From NCBI RefSeq assembly GCF_947623445.1, contig NC_135243.1, positions 22,700,479 to 22,764,478 of the forward strand: 64,000 nucleotides of DNA, read 5' to 3'. Below are positions 1 to 12,989 of the stretch, piece after piece (position 1 is the stretch's first letter; each line of letters begins with the position of its first letter). Made by a program: the position numbers and the translations under genes. Origin of the DNA: Clavelina lepadiformis. Its lineage: Eukaryota; Chordata; Ascidiacea; Aplousobranchia; Clavelinidae. A model generated the notes under the pieces. It was given only the letters and a program-made list of their open reading frames with translations. It ran no database searches and was not told the DNA's origin.

Positions 1-3000
1 CCCATTGTAATGCAAAATTCCTTTGCAAAGTTACAATGATTAAGTAATATCGCTACTGTGTTGTTCCCATTGAAAAACATAAACAAAAGATTTTATTATG
101 TGTTAAAAATGCTAATGCTCCATTTTTTGAAACTTATGTCTTTCCTATTATAGGTTACTCCTTTCACAATTGGTCTGGTCAAATATCGATACAAATTTTC
201 GACAATACTTTATTCGAACAAAATAGTTTCTATTATTAACCATTCTTCCTTCTGTTATCGTACTGTAATAACATCGTAATACCATTTCAGTACATAATTG
301 AAATTTTGTTTTGCATAATCTATTGCCTACTGTATTGCATTTACATGTCTACAGAGCTATTATCTGCTAGGTAACATATCATAAAAACTAATGCTCAATC
401 ATCAAACATGAGTCCATCAAGCAGATGAATAGGTCAACACGTAGATCCGGGATACAGTTCAACAAAAAATAGGTCAACACTTGCATTTTCAACAAAATCG
501 AAGTAAGTCGGCAATTTCCATTATTAAGTGCAGGCGATCAAAAAAATCTTACCACCCAAAACAATACGGCAACCGTAATTCAGAAAGGGTTTATTTTAAT
601 ATGTGTATAAATGGACATACTTCCTATATGTATATATTATAGGTATGCATTATATATATATCTACCTCCTGCTGTTGTTTTATGTCTTCTCTTTGAAATT
701 CCTCCTCTTCACTTCTTTGTAAATCAGCTCCATCAAAATTAATGCTTGATCCCGGATGAATAACAGACATCATTCATATCACGGCATGTTTACTTTAAAA
801 TTTATCTTATACTGTTTTAAAAGCAGGAAAAAATTCATATCAACCGCTTAAACTTTCGGGTCTAGTTGGCTATACAAGTACACAACCACAGGATGCCTTT
901 GTATACTAGATTGCAGCTGCTCAAATTGTGACCTCATATGGTTGTTCACTTTTATACTAGACCCAAATTTTCTACAATTCTAGTGCATTGACAATTATAA
1001 TTCTCAACGCACTAATAGGCCTATACAATAATAGATAAAGCATGTGATAGATTAGGCCCTACACCTACAAGTGAAATTGCCGCTTTCAGATTGTCTAGTA
1101 TAAATTTTTAAAAAAGCTATCCACGCAGCATACAAAAAATTGACTCTGGTGATCTAAGCCCCTGCTCCAGAGCTCTGATTGTACAGTACCGGTACGTTCA
1201 GGGTCCAACGTCCTGATGTTAGACAACACAACGACTTACAGCGATTCCCATGCCGTAACTTTCCTTATCTGATAACGGTTTTATTATGCAAACATTCCTA
1301 CAATTTTCACAATAATCCTTGTGACAATCATTCACTTTATGTAAAATCAATTTTACCCTATTTAAACAAGTTTCTTCCCCTTTGTAAACATAGGCTGGGC
1401 TAAACCACAAAATCTTCAATTTTAATTTTTGTTTTGGTCGCGCGTGTGAGGTCAAAGGTTAAGTGTCCGTTATTTCGTTAAAGTAAAACATTCCAAAGGA
1501 AATTTTTACTCAATTTTATTTTATTTTAGAATAGGAGATTATCTAAACACAACGGAAATTTATCGTTTCGAAACAAATATTTTTAAAATTGTTGGAATAA
1601 TCTATTGAACGGTTGTTGAAATAATCTGTTATTAAAAAACAGAGTGCAAGCATGGATATCCTATAAATGACTTTATAGGAGTGATTTATAGGATATCTAT
1701 AAGTGGGAGTAGTGAAGTAAGCAATTGTAAGTCAATTGCTAACCTTTTGCGTTCCTCAAACATAAAACTCAGAAAAAGTGGGGCAAAAAAGCATTCTTAA
1801 CGATGGTTGCTAATATTTTTGTAACCATGCAATTATAATTAATTATCATATCAAAACGTATTTGATTATCGCGAAAGATGCATTCAAGTGAAAGGCTACA
1901 TTGATCTGGCTCATTCCTGATATACAATGAAGACAATTGAATATCAGCCCGCTAGGAGTCTGGAGCCCAATATAATGAAGGCGCTGATGTTCAGGGTTAG
2001 CATCAATGATCGGCTCTTCACTCCATCTGATTGAGAGAGAGCAGTTTGTTTGATCAGACTTCCACTGAAAATTAGCAATCAGTAGAAGTACGTAAATGAA
2101 CAGTAACAAAATCGGAAAACGTCAGTATAGAATTACATTTGTATAAACTTGTCTTGACTTGACAGTGTCTTCTTAACGCAAATTACTGGACTCGTTTGGA
2201 CCAACTAGTGAGCTAATTAACATTATAATAAATTCTGAAAAGTCTGAGTGAATTTTTTTAAAAGAGCCAAAAAATTCTTTAACTGGCCATTCGGAAAAAT
2301 TTTAAGCGATACTTTTTAAACCAAAATTAAGGTGTATGTTATGTTATGGTTATATTTACCTAAAGTGCGAAATTACTATTATATTCCTGAATAAAAAAAT
2401 TACTGTCCCATTCAACACTTCGTCCGCTAGAAAGCGGCAGGACACCACGATTATTTGCCCAAAAGATGTGTGTTTTTCTCTTTAGTCCCTGTTTGCATTT
2501 CAAGTGGTGGATCAGTAGGTGGTGGACCAGGAACAGCTCAACAACACATACATATAGTAATGTCTTCCGTCGCGTTGCACTAAGTTACAAAAGGTCAAAC
2601 TGATATCGAATAAGTTTCTGTGTTATAGCATTTACACGTTCTCTTGCAGTATTACTTTGTAAACTGTAAGTTAATCACTTAAGCAACATCAACAGCTCGT
2701 ATATCACCGGTCATTTTAAGTGCAAGCATCAACTATCATAAAACCGCAATAAATAAAACATAACTTCAAGAATATTTTCAATCTGAGTAATTTTAATTAT
2801 AATTAATATGCAGTAGTTCAACTATTTTTTATGATTTAATTTTGACATCAACTCAAAAATTTTTAACTTATCTACGCAGCAAGATGTAGCTACAACCCGT
2901 ATGGACAATTTGACGAGTGGGCTAAGCGCATGCACATGCGAACGGTCGAGCTTAGGCTCTTAACCATAAAGAATTTCATCCTAGTATTTACCGTAAAAGT

Positions 3001-3736
3001 TACTGTAAAGTTTGTTATTTACTATTTACTGTTATTTACTTATTTCGTTTGAAAAGATCTAATTGTAGTATGCAGAGGAATTTTATGCCTACTTAAGTCC
3101 AGCCGAAAACAACCCCAACGATTTGGCAATAATAGAGTTTATTTAAAACTTTGTGAAGCCTCTAAAGTTAAGCCTTCGTACCCGAGCTCTTGTTACATGA
3201 GAGTTTCAGTGATATGTATACCACAGATGAGAACAATACCAACGGTAATTCCCTACCGGTTACCACATAACAATCCGAAATCAACATGTTGATATAGCAC
3301 GTGTAACATTTTCAAAGCTTCAGATTCACTTGGTTGGTCATTTGAACCCAAGCATTTGAATCATTTCGCCTCTGGCAGTATAGTAAGCTAACTCTATCGT
3401 AAAAACTATGGCGCTCAGGATGATAAAAATGGAAAAATGATTCCGATACTTCGATTAAATCACTTTCAGTTTAGTCATACGCAGGACGTGTTATGAGTGC
3501 TTATGCTGCGTACATTAGTGCAACACTTTGCAAGATATGTGTTTACGTCAAATTTGCGTGGGTGTGTATTGTTTAGTCATACTCATAAATGACTTGGACA
3601 AATAAACCACACAGCTATGATACCCTTTATTAATTACGTGGTTACGGTTTCTTTTAAAAGAGTCATTTCGTAGCTTTGCTGTGCATTTGGTTAACAAGCA
3701 TTTTACCAGACAGGTTTTCAGAGAGAGATTAAAATC
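1..3736. other. AT-rich region with no supported gene
   Basis: I looked for exons with conserved frames and splice sites on both strands and found none I can defend. The open frames here are short and lack recognisable domains. The only structured item is the perfect inverted repeat at 1655-1697. The region may hold 5' regulatory DNA or untranslated exons of the phospholipase gene downstream, but nothing in the sequence proves it. Confidence 0.5.
1655..1697. repeat. Perfect 14-bp inverted repeat (hairpin)
   Basis: The arms at 1655-1668 (gatatcctataaat) and 1684-1697 are exact reverse complements, separated by a 15-base loop. The loop itself contains a partial echo of the arm (tttatagga). No gene is adjacent. 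It could be a remnant of a foldback element or simply an AT-rich palindrome. Confidence 0.7.
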
Positions 3737-3793
3737 ATGGAGAATCTTGAAAACCTGGAAAATAGCATCCATAAATCTTTTGACGAAATACAG
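3737..3793 (+). CDS. Candidate upstream first exon of the phospholipase gene
   Basis: An ATG at 3737 opens 19 codons rich in Glu, Asn and Leu, ending in CAG followed by a good donor (gtgaga). The exon ends in phase 0, and the phospholipase exon at 5458 starts in phase 0 directly after an acceptor, so the two could be spliced in frame to give an N-terminal extension. The intron would be 1.66 kb, long for this gene. There is no homology to support it. The alternative is that translation starts at the ATG at 5458. Confidence 0.25.
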
Positions 3794-5457
3794 GTGAGAT
3801 GTTTTGCTGATACAGTTTTCAAAAATTGGTTGATACTTAGGCAACGTTTTTTGAAATTTTTTATTATTAAACTGCTATGCCGCGTATGGTTTATATAACT
3901 AGATGGCACTCATTGAAATTAATCATCTATATGAATGCGGATGCAATATAAAATCAAAGATAATGTAAACGTTAGGGTCAGGGTGTTAATACGGATAATG
4001 GAACACTTGATTATTACTGTAGCCTACGACTTTTCCATTAAACAGAAAACCAGGAATAAAACAACTTGAAAACACTGAATATATATTTGATTCTGCGCTT
4101 GACAAGACAATAGAGGTTATTACATTAACATTAAACAGCGTCATACAAATATATATAGGCCTAGTGGCATAGTGCCAACAACAGAACGCAAAGTAACATT
4201 ATTTTAACTCGGGGTGCAACTGAGGTAGGCGTATTTCAACAACTTACCACATTATTGTATTACATCCGTTTGCTATAAAGAGAGGTGTACAAAACAACAT
4301 TGCGTTGGTATATAGGCTTGTGATAAATATATCAATTAATGTAACATAAAATTGTGTACGACATAGAATTCTCGTCTATCGAATCAGCAAAGCATAACAC
4401 TTTGTGACGTAATCGATGCTTCCCCTGTGCGTGCATTTTGATTTATTCAGTCCCTTTTTGGTTTCTACGTTCAACGCCGCAACATGTCTTTATGCTGTTG
4501 CTGTCACAATGTTCTATCTTGATATATTCGTTCAAAGAAGCTTCAAATATAATCAGATTATACAGTTGTCGAGGTGTACAATTGATTCTAAGATTAAGAG
4601 AAGCGAAACAACGACCTGAGACTCATTTATTATCGAGGACTACAATTCAACAAACAAACATTGTAATTGAAGTGGTCGTCCTTATAGGTTAAGGAACGAT
4701 AAACCCCATTTCATTACAGGCTTATATACAACACGCTGCCATTTGGAAAATTGCAAGTCTGAGTCACGTGGAAAACATCAGCCGGTGATTGGTTTATTTT
4801 TTTCAAGTAATTTATGGACCCACCATACCAGCACCATCGAACTTTTATGCTTGTTTGACAATTTGTCATAATCATTTGCATAATTACGTTTCTCTGAAAC
4901 TCTGTGACGCGCTTTCGCGTGATAACAAGCACAACTTTTTTGTAGATTTTTTAGTTGTTACCGTAATTCCAACGCTGGAGTATAATGCAAATCGCGTGAT
5001 AGAAATGCAGATGACTTGGCCGGTAGGCCAAGTGCTTTGACTTGTATTCAATACTACAGCACTGTATTGCCAAAATGTCAAAATTGCCGGAAGCATTAAA
5101 ACTGTTGATTTATTGACACTGTCAAAATTACATCACTTCCGAAAACGATATGAAAATAATTGGAAAGCAGATATTTGTATTCGCATATATGTATATGACA
5201 CTCATTAGTGCGAATGTAGATATAATCTTGTCTGACTTTCATACATAATTATGACGTATGCTTATATTTTCACAAAATTCAGCCTGGATATGCATGTTAT
5301 AAGCGTCATGTTTATAACATGTAACGCTAGGCATGATAGCCTATGACTATAAATTCCATATAAAAGTGAAAGCTGCATAAGCTACGTGTAAATTCAAACG
5401 TAAACTATCTACATGTGATTTCTGTCATACACGTTTTTCCTTGTGCTGCTGTTGTAG

Positions 5458-8400
5458 ATGCCTTTCAAACCAAAAGTTGTGTTAAGCGTCACCATTATAC
5501 GTTACAAAGGATTGAAACCGAGGTCTTTCTTCCAAAAAAGTGAGTAACTTACAACAAGTAAATACCGGTATTTTCTAAAGCAACTTGTGCAGCAACCGTA
5601 GCCTGTACCGTTTTCCTGTGTCTTTGTTTTAGCATTTAATTACTGGTATGTTTTACATAAAATTGCTTAAGACAGTGTAATAAAATTAGATCTTGTTTTT
5701 CCGGACTATATTATGCCAAAAACAAGTTTGTGAAACATAAAACAATGCAGCTTAAATAGTTTGCTTGAAATCTTTCATAAACTCTTTTCAGAGCTCATTT
5801 TTCTAGCTATGTAGGCTAACCTATAGCCCAATTAATAGTGTAATAATTTACAATCGATACAAGGTTTACCAGCCTAAAATTTTGTTTAGTTTTCCGCAGT
5901 TTCAAGCCTCGTTTTCACGTATCATGCCCAAAACTAGAGCATTTGAAAGAATTTGTTACAACCACTCACACTCACAGTTCGGAAAACCAGGATACTTGCG
6001 ATGTCAACGAAACCTTTCATTTTGTCATACCGGATGATATTGGGAACGGGGATTTCCCTTTAGAGGTACTAACATCGACGTTCTTTTGGAGTCGAGTAAA
6101 AGGAACAATATTTCCATAAGGTTTTTATCATAGATTCATTTGGTTAAACTAGAAGATGTAAAGGATGGATTAGCAAGGATTGATGTATCTCAAACCGCTC
6201 TAGGAAAAAAGGAAAACTTAACAATACAGTACGACAAGGTTAGCTGGGTCTTTAATAACCCCATCTAATGATTGTACTCTATTTTCATTATCTTAGTCAC
6301 CTTATAAAGGCCATGTTTACACTGTGTAATGTGCTAATTTCCCGAAAAATATACGGGATGTAAGCATATTGTTACGGGATAACTTTCGTTTGCCCATTTT
6401 GTACAAATTGTCCCCGAAAATTACATTGCCGATAATTACCCTACACTTGCATTTGTAAACACTCTTGTACCTTGTGCAATAGTAGCCCAAGTTGGCCAAG
6501 TGGTTTTTAATGACAAATCTAATGACGTAGCTAATAATGACGTATCTTTAACTGTTGTTTTTTCTTTAGTACCACGGTGACGTTGAAATTTCTTATAAGA
6601 AACAATTGAGGTAAGCGGCCAGAAACGTACAATATACGTAACTGTCAATACACCCCAATGAATTAATAAGGGCTATTGACGCATTGACAACAAACGATTG
6701 TACTGCGTCGTAACTGCCATTCTGACAAAAACAGACACTATTCGTTTCGTCACTATCATCGTTAGCGTAATTTGTGAAATAATAATACATCATCAAATGG
6801 CATTCATCAAATCATGTAAGAAGAATCATAATTTCACAACCCAGAAATATCTTGGACTTAACTAAACACAATCCATTACACAAACTCTTAAATTATCCTA
6901 GAAAGTATGAACAAAATTTAACGTAACGCTTTAGTTTGAGACCTCGTTTATTTAAATAAAATCATTATGAAAAAATTTGAGAAAAAAAAATAAAACTTTT
7001 GAAACTTCGAACATTGTTGGTTCAATTTAAAAATTTTGGTACTTTTGGAAGTAATAACAAATAATAATCAAGAAATTGCCTCAGTTGTGGGATGCTTTAC
7101 ACGTGGTTTAGGACATTCCGGAGTAATAAATAGAAGATAAAAGGACCAGATTATTCTGATAAGCATGTACGCGGTTTTCTTTTAAAAAGCGAAACATTCT
7201 CGAATTTCTATTGATGTTATGAGTACTTTCGTTGTGGTGTTGTTTTTAATTAACTAATTTTTGTCAATTCTCATGGATCAATTTGCAAACAATTTCACGT
7301 CATAATGATGTTGTGCATTCGAAGGGAAAATCCCGACTTCCGGCTCGGGCTTGGCTTAATTGAGGAAGAGAAAGCGTTTAGGTTGAAGAGGATCCCAAAA
7401 GTGTATGATGCCTTGCAAGGGATTATGAAGGACCAGGCTCCGAAGGAACCAACTCAGGTAGAAAGAACAAAGAAGTGCAACCACAACCAACCATTAGTAT
7501 CAGCATTGGCCGTGTTAAAAACACTAAGTGACGAGGCTACAGAGAAAGCTCTTTCGATAAGATTTGATGCTGGGGGCTAAAGGGAATTACCCTGTTTTGT
7601 TTGCTTCGGTTTTCTCCAAAAAACCTCACAAACATTCAATTACTTTACAAAACGTACTGGACTCTGCCCTGCGCAGATTTCAGGCAGACGTATCTAGCAA
7701 AACCAATAAACCAATGTTTAAAGTCAATTATTTAATAACTAATAATAATTTAGTTAATTATATTTAATTTATTTATTAGTTTTATTACAATAATTATTAT
7801 TTCAGGGTAAAATTTTAACGTTTTCTGTCCATAAATGCCTTTATTAACCTTTTTCATATTAACCTTTATTTTTAAGTAACTAATAATTAACTAATGAAAC
7901 AATTAAGTTTCATTCTTTATAAATTTTTTTAATATTAACCTTCTAGACGCCGATCATATCAGTCGTTGGTTCCGGAGGAGGATATAGGGCTTGTGTCGGG
8001 ATGTCCGGCGCGATGTCCGCGATAAAAGATGCCGGACTTCTCGACGCACTCACTTACGTATCCGGTCTATCCGGATCGTCATGGTAACGCTTTTAATCCA
8101 ATGAAGTGCTCTTGCAACTTCGCGAAAAATAACTTCTATTTCTTATGCGCTTAAATTCCAGGTATTTGACCACTGCGTACGCTCGTCGTGGCGTGGAGGC
8201 GGACGAGCTGGATGAATTTCATCATGAACTACAAAAGTCTGTTGACTACAACCTCTACGACTCTTTGCTGGACTTTGGATTAGATGAAAAATATTTGTAA
8301 GCCTCTGTAAGATGTCTATAACACATAGACAACATAGAGTTGATGGAAATCTTTAACGATTCATATAACCCAATGTAGTGTTTCATCTAACTTTTTGCAC

Positions 8401-11400
8401 ATTCAGACACATTTCCTTCCACCTTTTACGGAAACAGCACATTAGATATAGATCGATGAATTAACTATTGCGTTAGTTTGAGACCAAAACGAATTACTTC
8501 TTTCATAGGGTAACCTACCACTATTTAAAGAGTTTGTTTGGACAACCAACAACCTTCGTCGATTTTTATGGCTACGCTGTTGGCCACAGGCTGCTTGGAG
8601 AAAAGGTGAAAGCATATTATAAATTTAAACACCTAAATCGAATGTAAATAACAAAATCAATGTCTAGAAGTGTGAACGTTTGAAATGTTAACGCGCTGTT
8701 AATTCTTGTAGCTTACATTACAAGATAAGTCCTTTACGATTATATTGGAACAGTTTTAAAACCATTTTTAACGACATTTCTTTAAAATATCGGTTTGTAG
8801 AAATGGGGTTCTACTCTTTCCGAGTTGGCTGATTACGTTAAGAGTGGAGATGTACCGTTTCTTACGGTTGTAGCGCTGCACGTGAAGGACACGGTCGCAT
8901 CCAGCGATTTTCACGGTGAGTTTTACAAAAACTATTTACAGAACAGTTTTACAGAACTTTACAAATAAAACCAACTTGAGACAAACCATGAGCAAAACGT
9001 GAAAATATAATGTTGCCATCGCTAGGCCACAAAGAGGACGCCATAGAAATCAAAACAAAACCAGAATATAAGCATTTACTATATAGACTATAAGCAACAA
9101 ATGTTCTGTATCAACTTTTAATTGAACATGTAATTTAAAGTTTTTTCTACCTTTGGTTTAGCTTACGTTGAAAACTGCCCGTTTGAAGTTGGTCTTCCTC
9201 ATTATGGAATTGGTTTCGAACCATCCAAGTTCGGTTCCGTTTGGAACGAAGGGTTTGAAGTCCGGCAGACTCCCGAGAGCCCGCTTCACTACTATTAGGG
9301 AATGTGTGGAAGCGCCTTTGCTGTGCTCCTCAAAGATGTGTTGTTGAGAGGTAGTGAAGATCAGGAACAGTTCCTTCATGATATCGGTGAGGTTTCATTC
9401 CTGCTTAAGTGTAGTCCTATAAGTGTTCAAACAATATTTAGCTCAGAAGTGCCTATGCAATATGTCAATCTCAAAGTTGCATATCATAAACTCATCATCA
9501 TAAACACGTAAACATCATCGTAAACATCGTAAATAGTAAACATCATAAACCTTCTTTCGATATTTATTTAAAATCAATTTTTCGTTTATTTGTCGAACAA
9601 GCAAGACGTTCTATTGTGTTATTATATGTTTTGTCACGCAAAACGCAGATTTTTAAGCCAGGTCTGTAGCTCCTTTCACAGCGAACCGCCACACCAGAGT
9701 CACACCTGAGTGCTGCTGAGAACTTATATTTAAAAACTGAACACAATATAGTCGTCGACTTAAAGTTGAAATTTAGAAGAGGAACGATCACTATAAAAGC
9801 ATAGAGCAGAGAAAACGACCTGTCGCCAACACACGCTAACCGAACTACCTTGACATAGCTAAATGTCTAGATCAGGAAAGCGACAAGATATCAATATAAT
9901 CAGTAAGAACAAGAGAAGCTAGCAGCATAATGGGGAGGTGCGGGGAACAAAATGCGACCAAAAAAAATACAATACCATACTATATATACTGTAAGAAACG
10001 CTACAAATCACAGAAAAAAAGGTAGGCCTACAGCAAAAAAATATATAAGCCACAAAGCATGCAAACAAACCAAACTTATGCTGCACAAACGAAACACACA
10101 AAGAATAAGTAAAGTGTAATGAAAAACTCTTGATATATCAAAGAAACATATAAAACAGTAAATTAAAATATAATAACTCGAAAGTGCTGAAACATGTTCA
10201 ATTCTGGTGAAGTGTGGTCACATTAGTTACAGTTTGGTAAGTCAAACTCGTTGAATATTTTTTGTTTAAAACAAACTGAGCAGGTAAAAACCTATGGATA
10301 GAATTAGTATTTGATACAAGCGCTTCTGTATCTGTCGATCAACTTCAATTGCCGTCAAAGTAGCTTGAAAGCTCAAAACGTTTGGTTTGAGAAAATATCT
10401 GGTTTGCCATTGCTCTAGCTTTTACTATTTACTGTATTCCTTAATAATTGCACTCACTAGATTTAAAGATGAAGGTTTAAACTTTTCAAATTTTTAGGTT
10501 TTATTTTATTATTAATTTATTCATTAATTTATTTTTTCTTTTGAAGATGAACTCAGAGATCGGAGTCATCATGAAAAAATGGAGGTGAAGTTAACGCACA
10601 GTTAACGCTATTTCTGGGGAAATTAGGTTTGAGAGAAAAACGTAAAAACTTTTACATTTTTGTATAGAAACCGACTTCATGCGGCAATGGTTTTGGAGAT
10701 TTGTTTCGAAAAACCTTCGATGCATTTCTGGAGTAAGTTTTACAAATTTTGTTAAAGTGTCTTAATTTAACTAGATACTGCAAACCCTAAAACTAATTAG
10801 CCTAGTTTGGTGTAAAACAACGTCTTTTTCGAAACGAAATATTTTTGGACAACATTATAGGCCTACAACGTTAAGCCACAAACTCAATATTCGACTTATA
10901 TTTTTACAGGAAACTGGGAATAGCTGGCAGTAGAAATGGTTGGTTAAAACGCACGGCTGAAATCTTTAACATCTCTCGAAATTACGCTTCGATCAAAGCA
11001 TTTCAGCTAAACCCCTTTCCAGTTGCTGAACCGCATTCAGGTAAACGAATAAACAGAACGATCGCGCTAACTTTGTTAACTATTACACAGCATAGCATGA
11101 ATGAATGAATAAATAGATAAATAATAATGAAATAAATATAAACATCCAAGTAAATAAAAGCATTCACGATTTTTAAGAGGAAGAGCGGTCGGTGTTGGAA
11201 GAATTCGGAATTCGAAAAGCGAAACCAATGTCTACTGAAGACGAGATAATATCAATTGTGGATGCAGGTTTGTGCTTAAGACATAAACTAGCGATGTATG
11301 ACACGATTCTTCTTTCTTTTTAACGCTTGACTTTGGCGACCGCCAAGAAATGTTTGGAGACCACAATTTGGATTGATTGAACCTCAAATTATTGTCGATG

Positions 11401-12989
11401 TAAAAGTATAAAGATTGAACCGTTGGACCAATTTTTACAGGCCGTTTAGGCCCCCGAAATTACCTTAAAAAACACTGGACGCGACTATTTATAACTCAAC
11501 TGATTTTGGATCAGTTTCTCTGGAAAGCTGAATCTTATTGGAAATAGCTAACTAGTAGAATGATGAATTGCTAACTAATTGCGATAAAATAAAAACAGGT
11601 GTTTTGAAAAATGTCTGCGTGGAAGCGGTGATGAGACCACAGCGGACATCTGATCTGGTTCTGGTGATGGATTTCAACGAATATGACTCCGACAATTTCT
11701 TTGACTACATGGTAACATTTTGACTACAGTTTCAATACCAAATTACTTGTATTTCAAAACGATTTTTTACCAAATCCTACCACCCTCCACAAAGTAAAGT
11801 GTTGGCAAATACTTTTTTTCTTAGGTTATCCGTCAAGGCAAACAAGGTACATATTGTAACCCTCTCCCTTCTAACAATTGAAACCTAACCCTTATTCTAA
11901 TTCTTAGAATAATCGGGTTTGAATTGTCGAGATAAATTTTCCTTGCAAAGGTTGAATACACTTACCCTTGCAGCATAACAACCAGTTGAACCACTTGTTT
12001 GGAACCATTGGAAGACCTTCAGTTTAAGCTTTTCAACTCAAAGCTTTTCAATTAAAATGCATCAACCCATATAAAATTTTAATCATATTGCCATTTTGCC
12101 TTGATTCGTTAAATTTTTTGAGTTTCCCGGAATTTTTAATTGAACAATTTTTTATTGTTATCGATAATTTTTTCACATTTTTAGCCGCTCCTGGAAGCTG
12201 CAAAGCAGTCCTGGCAACAAGGCATCCGCTTTCCTCCTGTGGACTTCAAGACAGTCGTAAATCTTCCTCCTAAAGAACTTCTCGTGTTTGAAAGCACAGA
12301 CGATGAATGTCCTACCGTGATGTGGTTTACTCTCTGCAACAAGAAGTTCAGGAGCCTTAAAGATTACAAACCGCCACGTGGAGGTGCTATTGAGTCCTTA
12401 ATGCCTTCCTTTCAAGTAGTTAAAATGAGCTGTCCAAGTGCTGCTTAAATTTAGTAATAAGTTTAAACAAATTAAGTTTGTTTGCATTAAAAAGACTTTT
12501 TAAAGGTAACTAACTACTCATGGTAAACTATTGACTATTAGCTGCACGAAAACAACGATTTTGAACTCAGTTGCTGCGATTTTGAACTCAATTTTGTTCT
12601 TCTCGCGAATATATATAACAGACGTCAGAAAACACAAAGCTTTCAACGATTTTTCCGTTTTCGACAAAGGCAGCGCCTACAAGACCTTCCATTTGCATTA
12701 CAACAAGTACCAGTTTGACCGACTCCATTCTCTCATGTATTACAACGTCTCATCCAATATAGAGGTATAAACACGCATGACGTCACATGCAACTTTGAGC
12801 ATTTGTTGGTGTAAACGTGCATATACCGATACTTCAAGTATGAAATAGAGCCTGTTATGTTTATTGTAACAAATGGAATGGGTTGTAGCTCTACTAGACT
12901 TTTTACTTTTGCAGGAAATAAAGGTGCAAATCGCAAAGGCTGTTGCCAGGAAGGAGCGAAGGCTGAGCAAATTGAACAACAACCTGTAA
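5458..12989 (+). CDS. Cytosolic phospholipase A2-like (group IV), 19 exons, with an in-frame stop
   Basis: Group IV phospholipases release fatty acids from membrane phospholipids after calcium-dependent binding through a C2 domain. Exons: 5458-5539, 5633-5645, 5900-6065, 6134-6238, 6570-6610, 7325-7457, 7947-8083, 8162-8296, 8509-8605, 8801-8915, 9162-9350, 10547-10584, 10668-10732, 10910-11040, 11178-11267, 11599-11711, 12185-12383, 12622-12764, 12915-12989. All phases agree and give 689 codons, near the usual size of the family (about 750). Residues 1-90 resemble a C2 domain (VNETFHF). The lipase domain has the oxyanion-hole motif GSGGGYR (188-194), the nucleophile Ser222 in GLSGS and the partner Asp537 in VMDFN, and it ends in the typical (F)DRLHSLMYYN region. 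Codon 387 (9296-9298) is TAG where homology continues on both sides (PLHYY-stop-GMCGSAFAV). As it stands the product would lose Asp537, so this may be a null allele, a young pseudogene, a readthrough case or a sequence error. Exon 2 (13 nt) is the least certain part. Confidence 0.85.
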
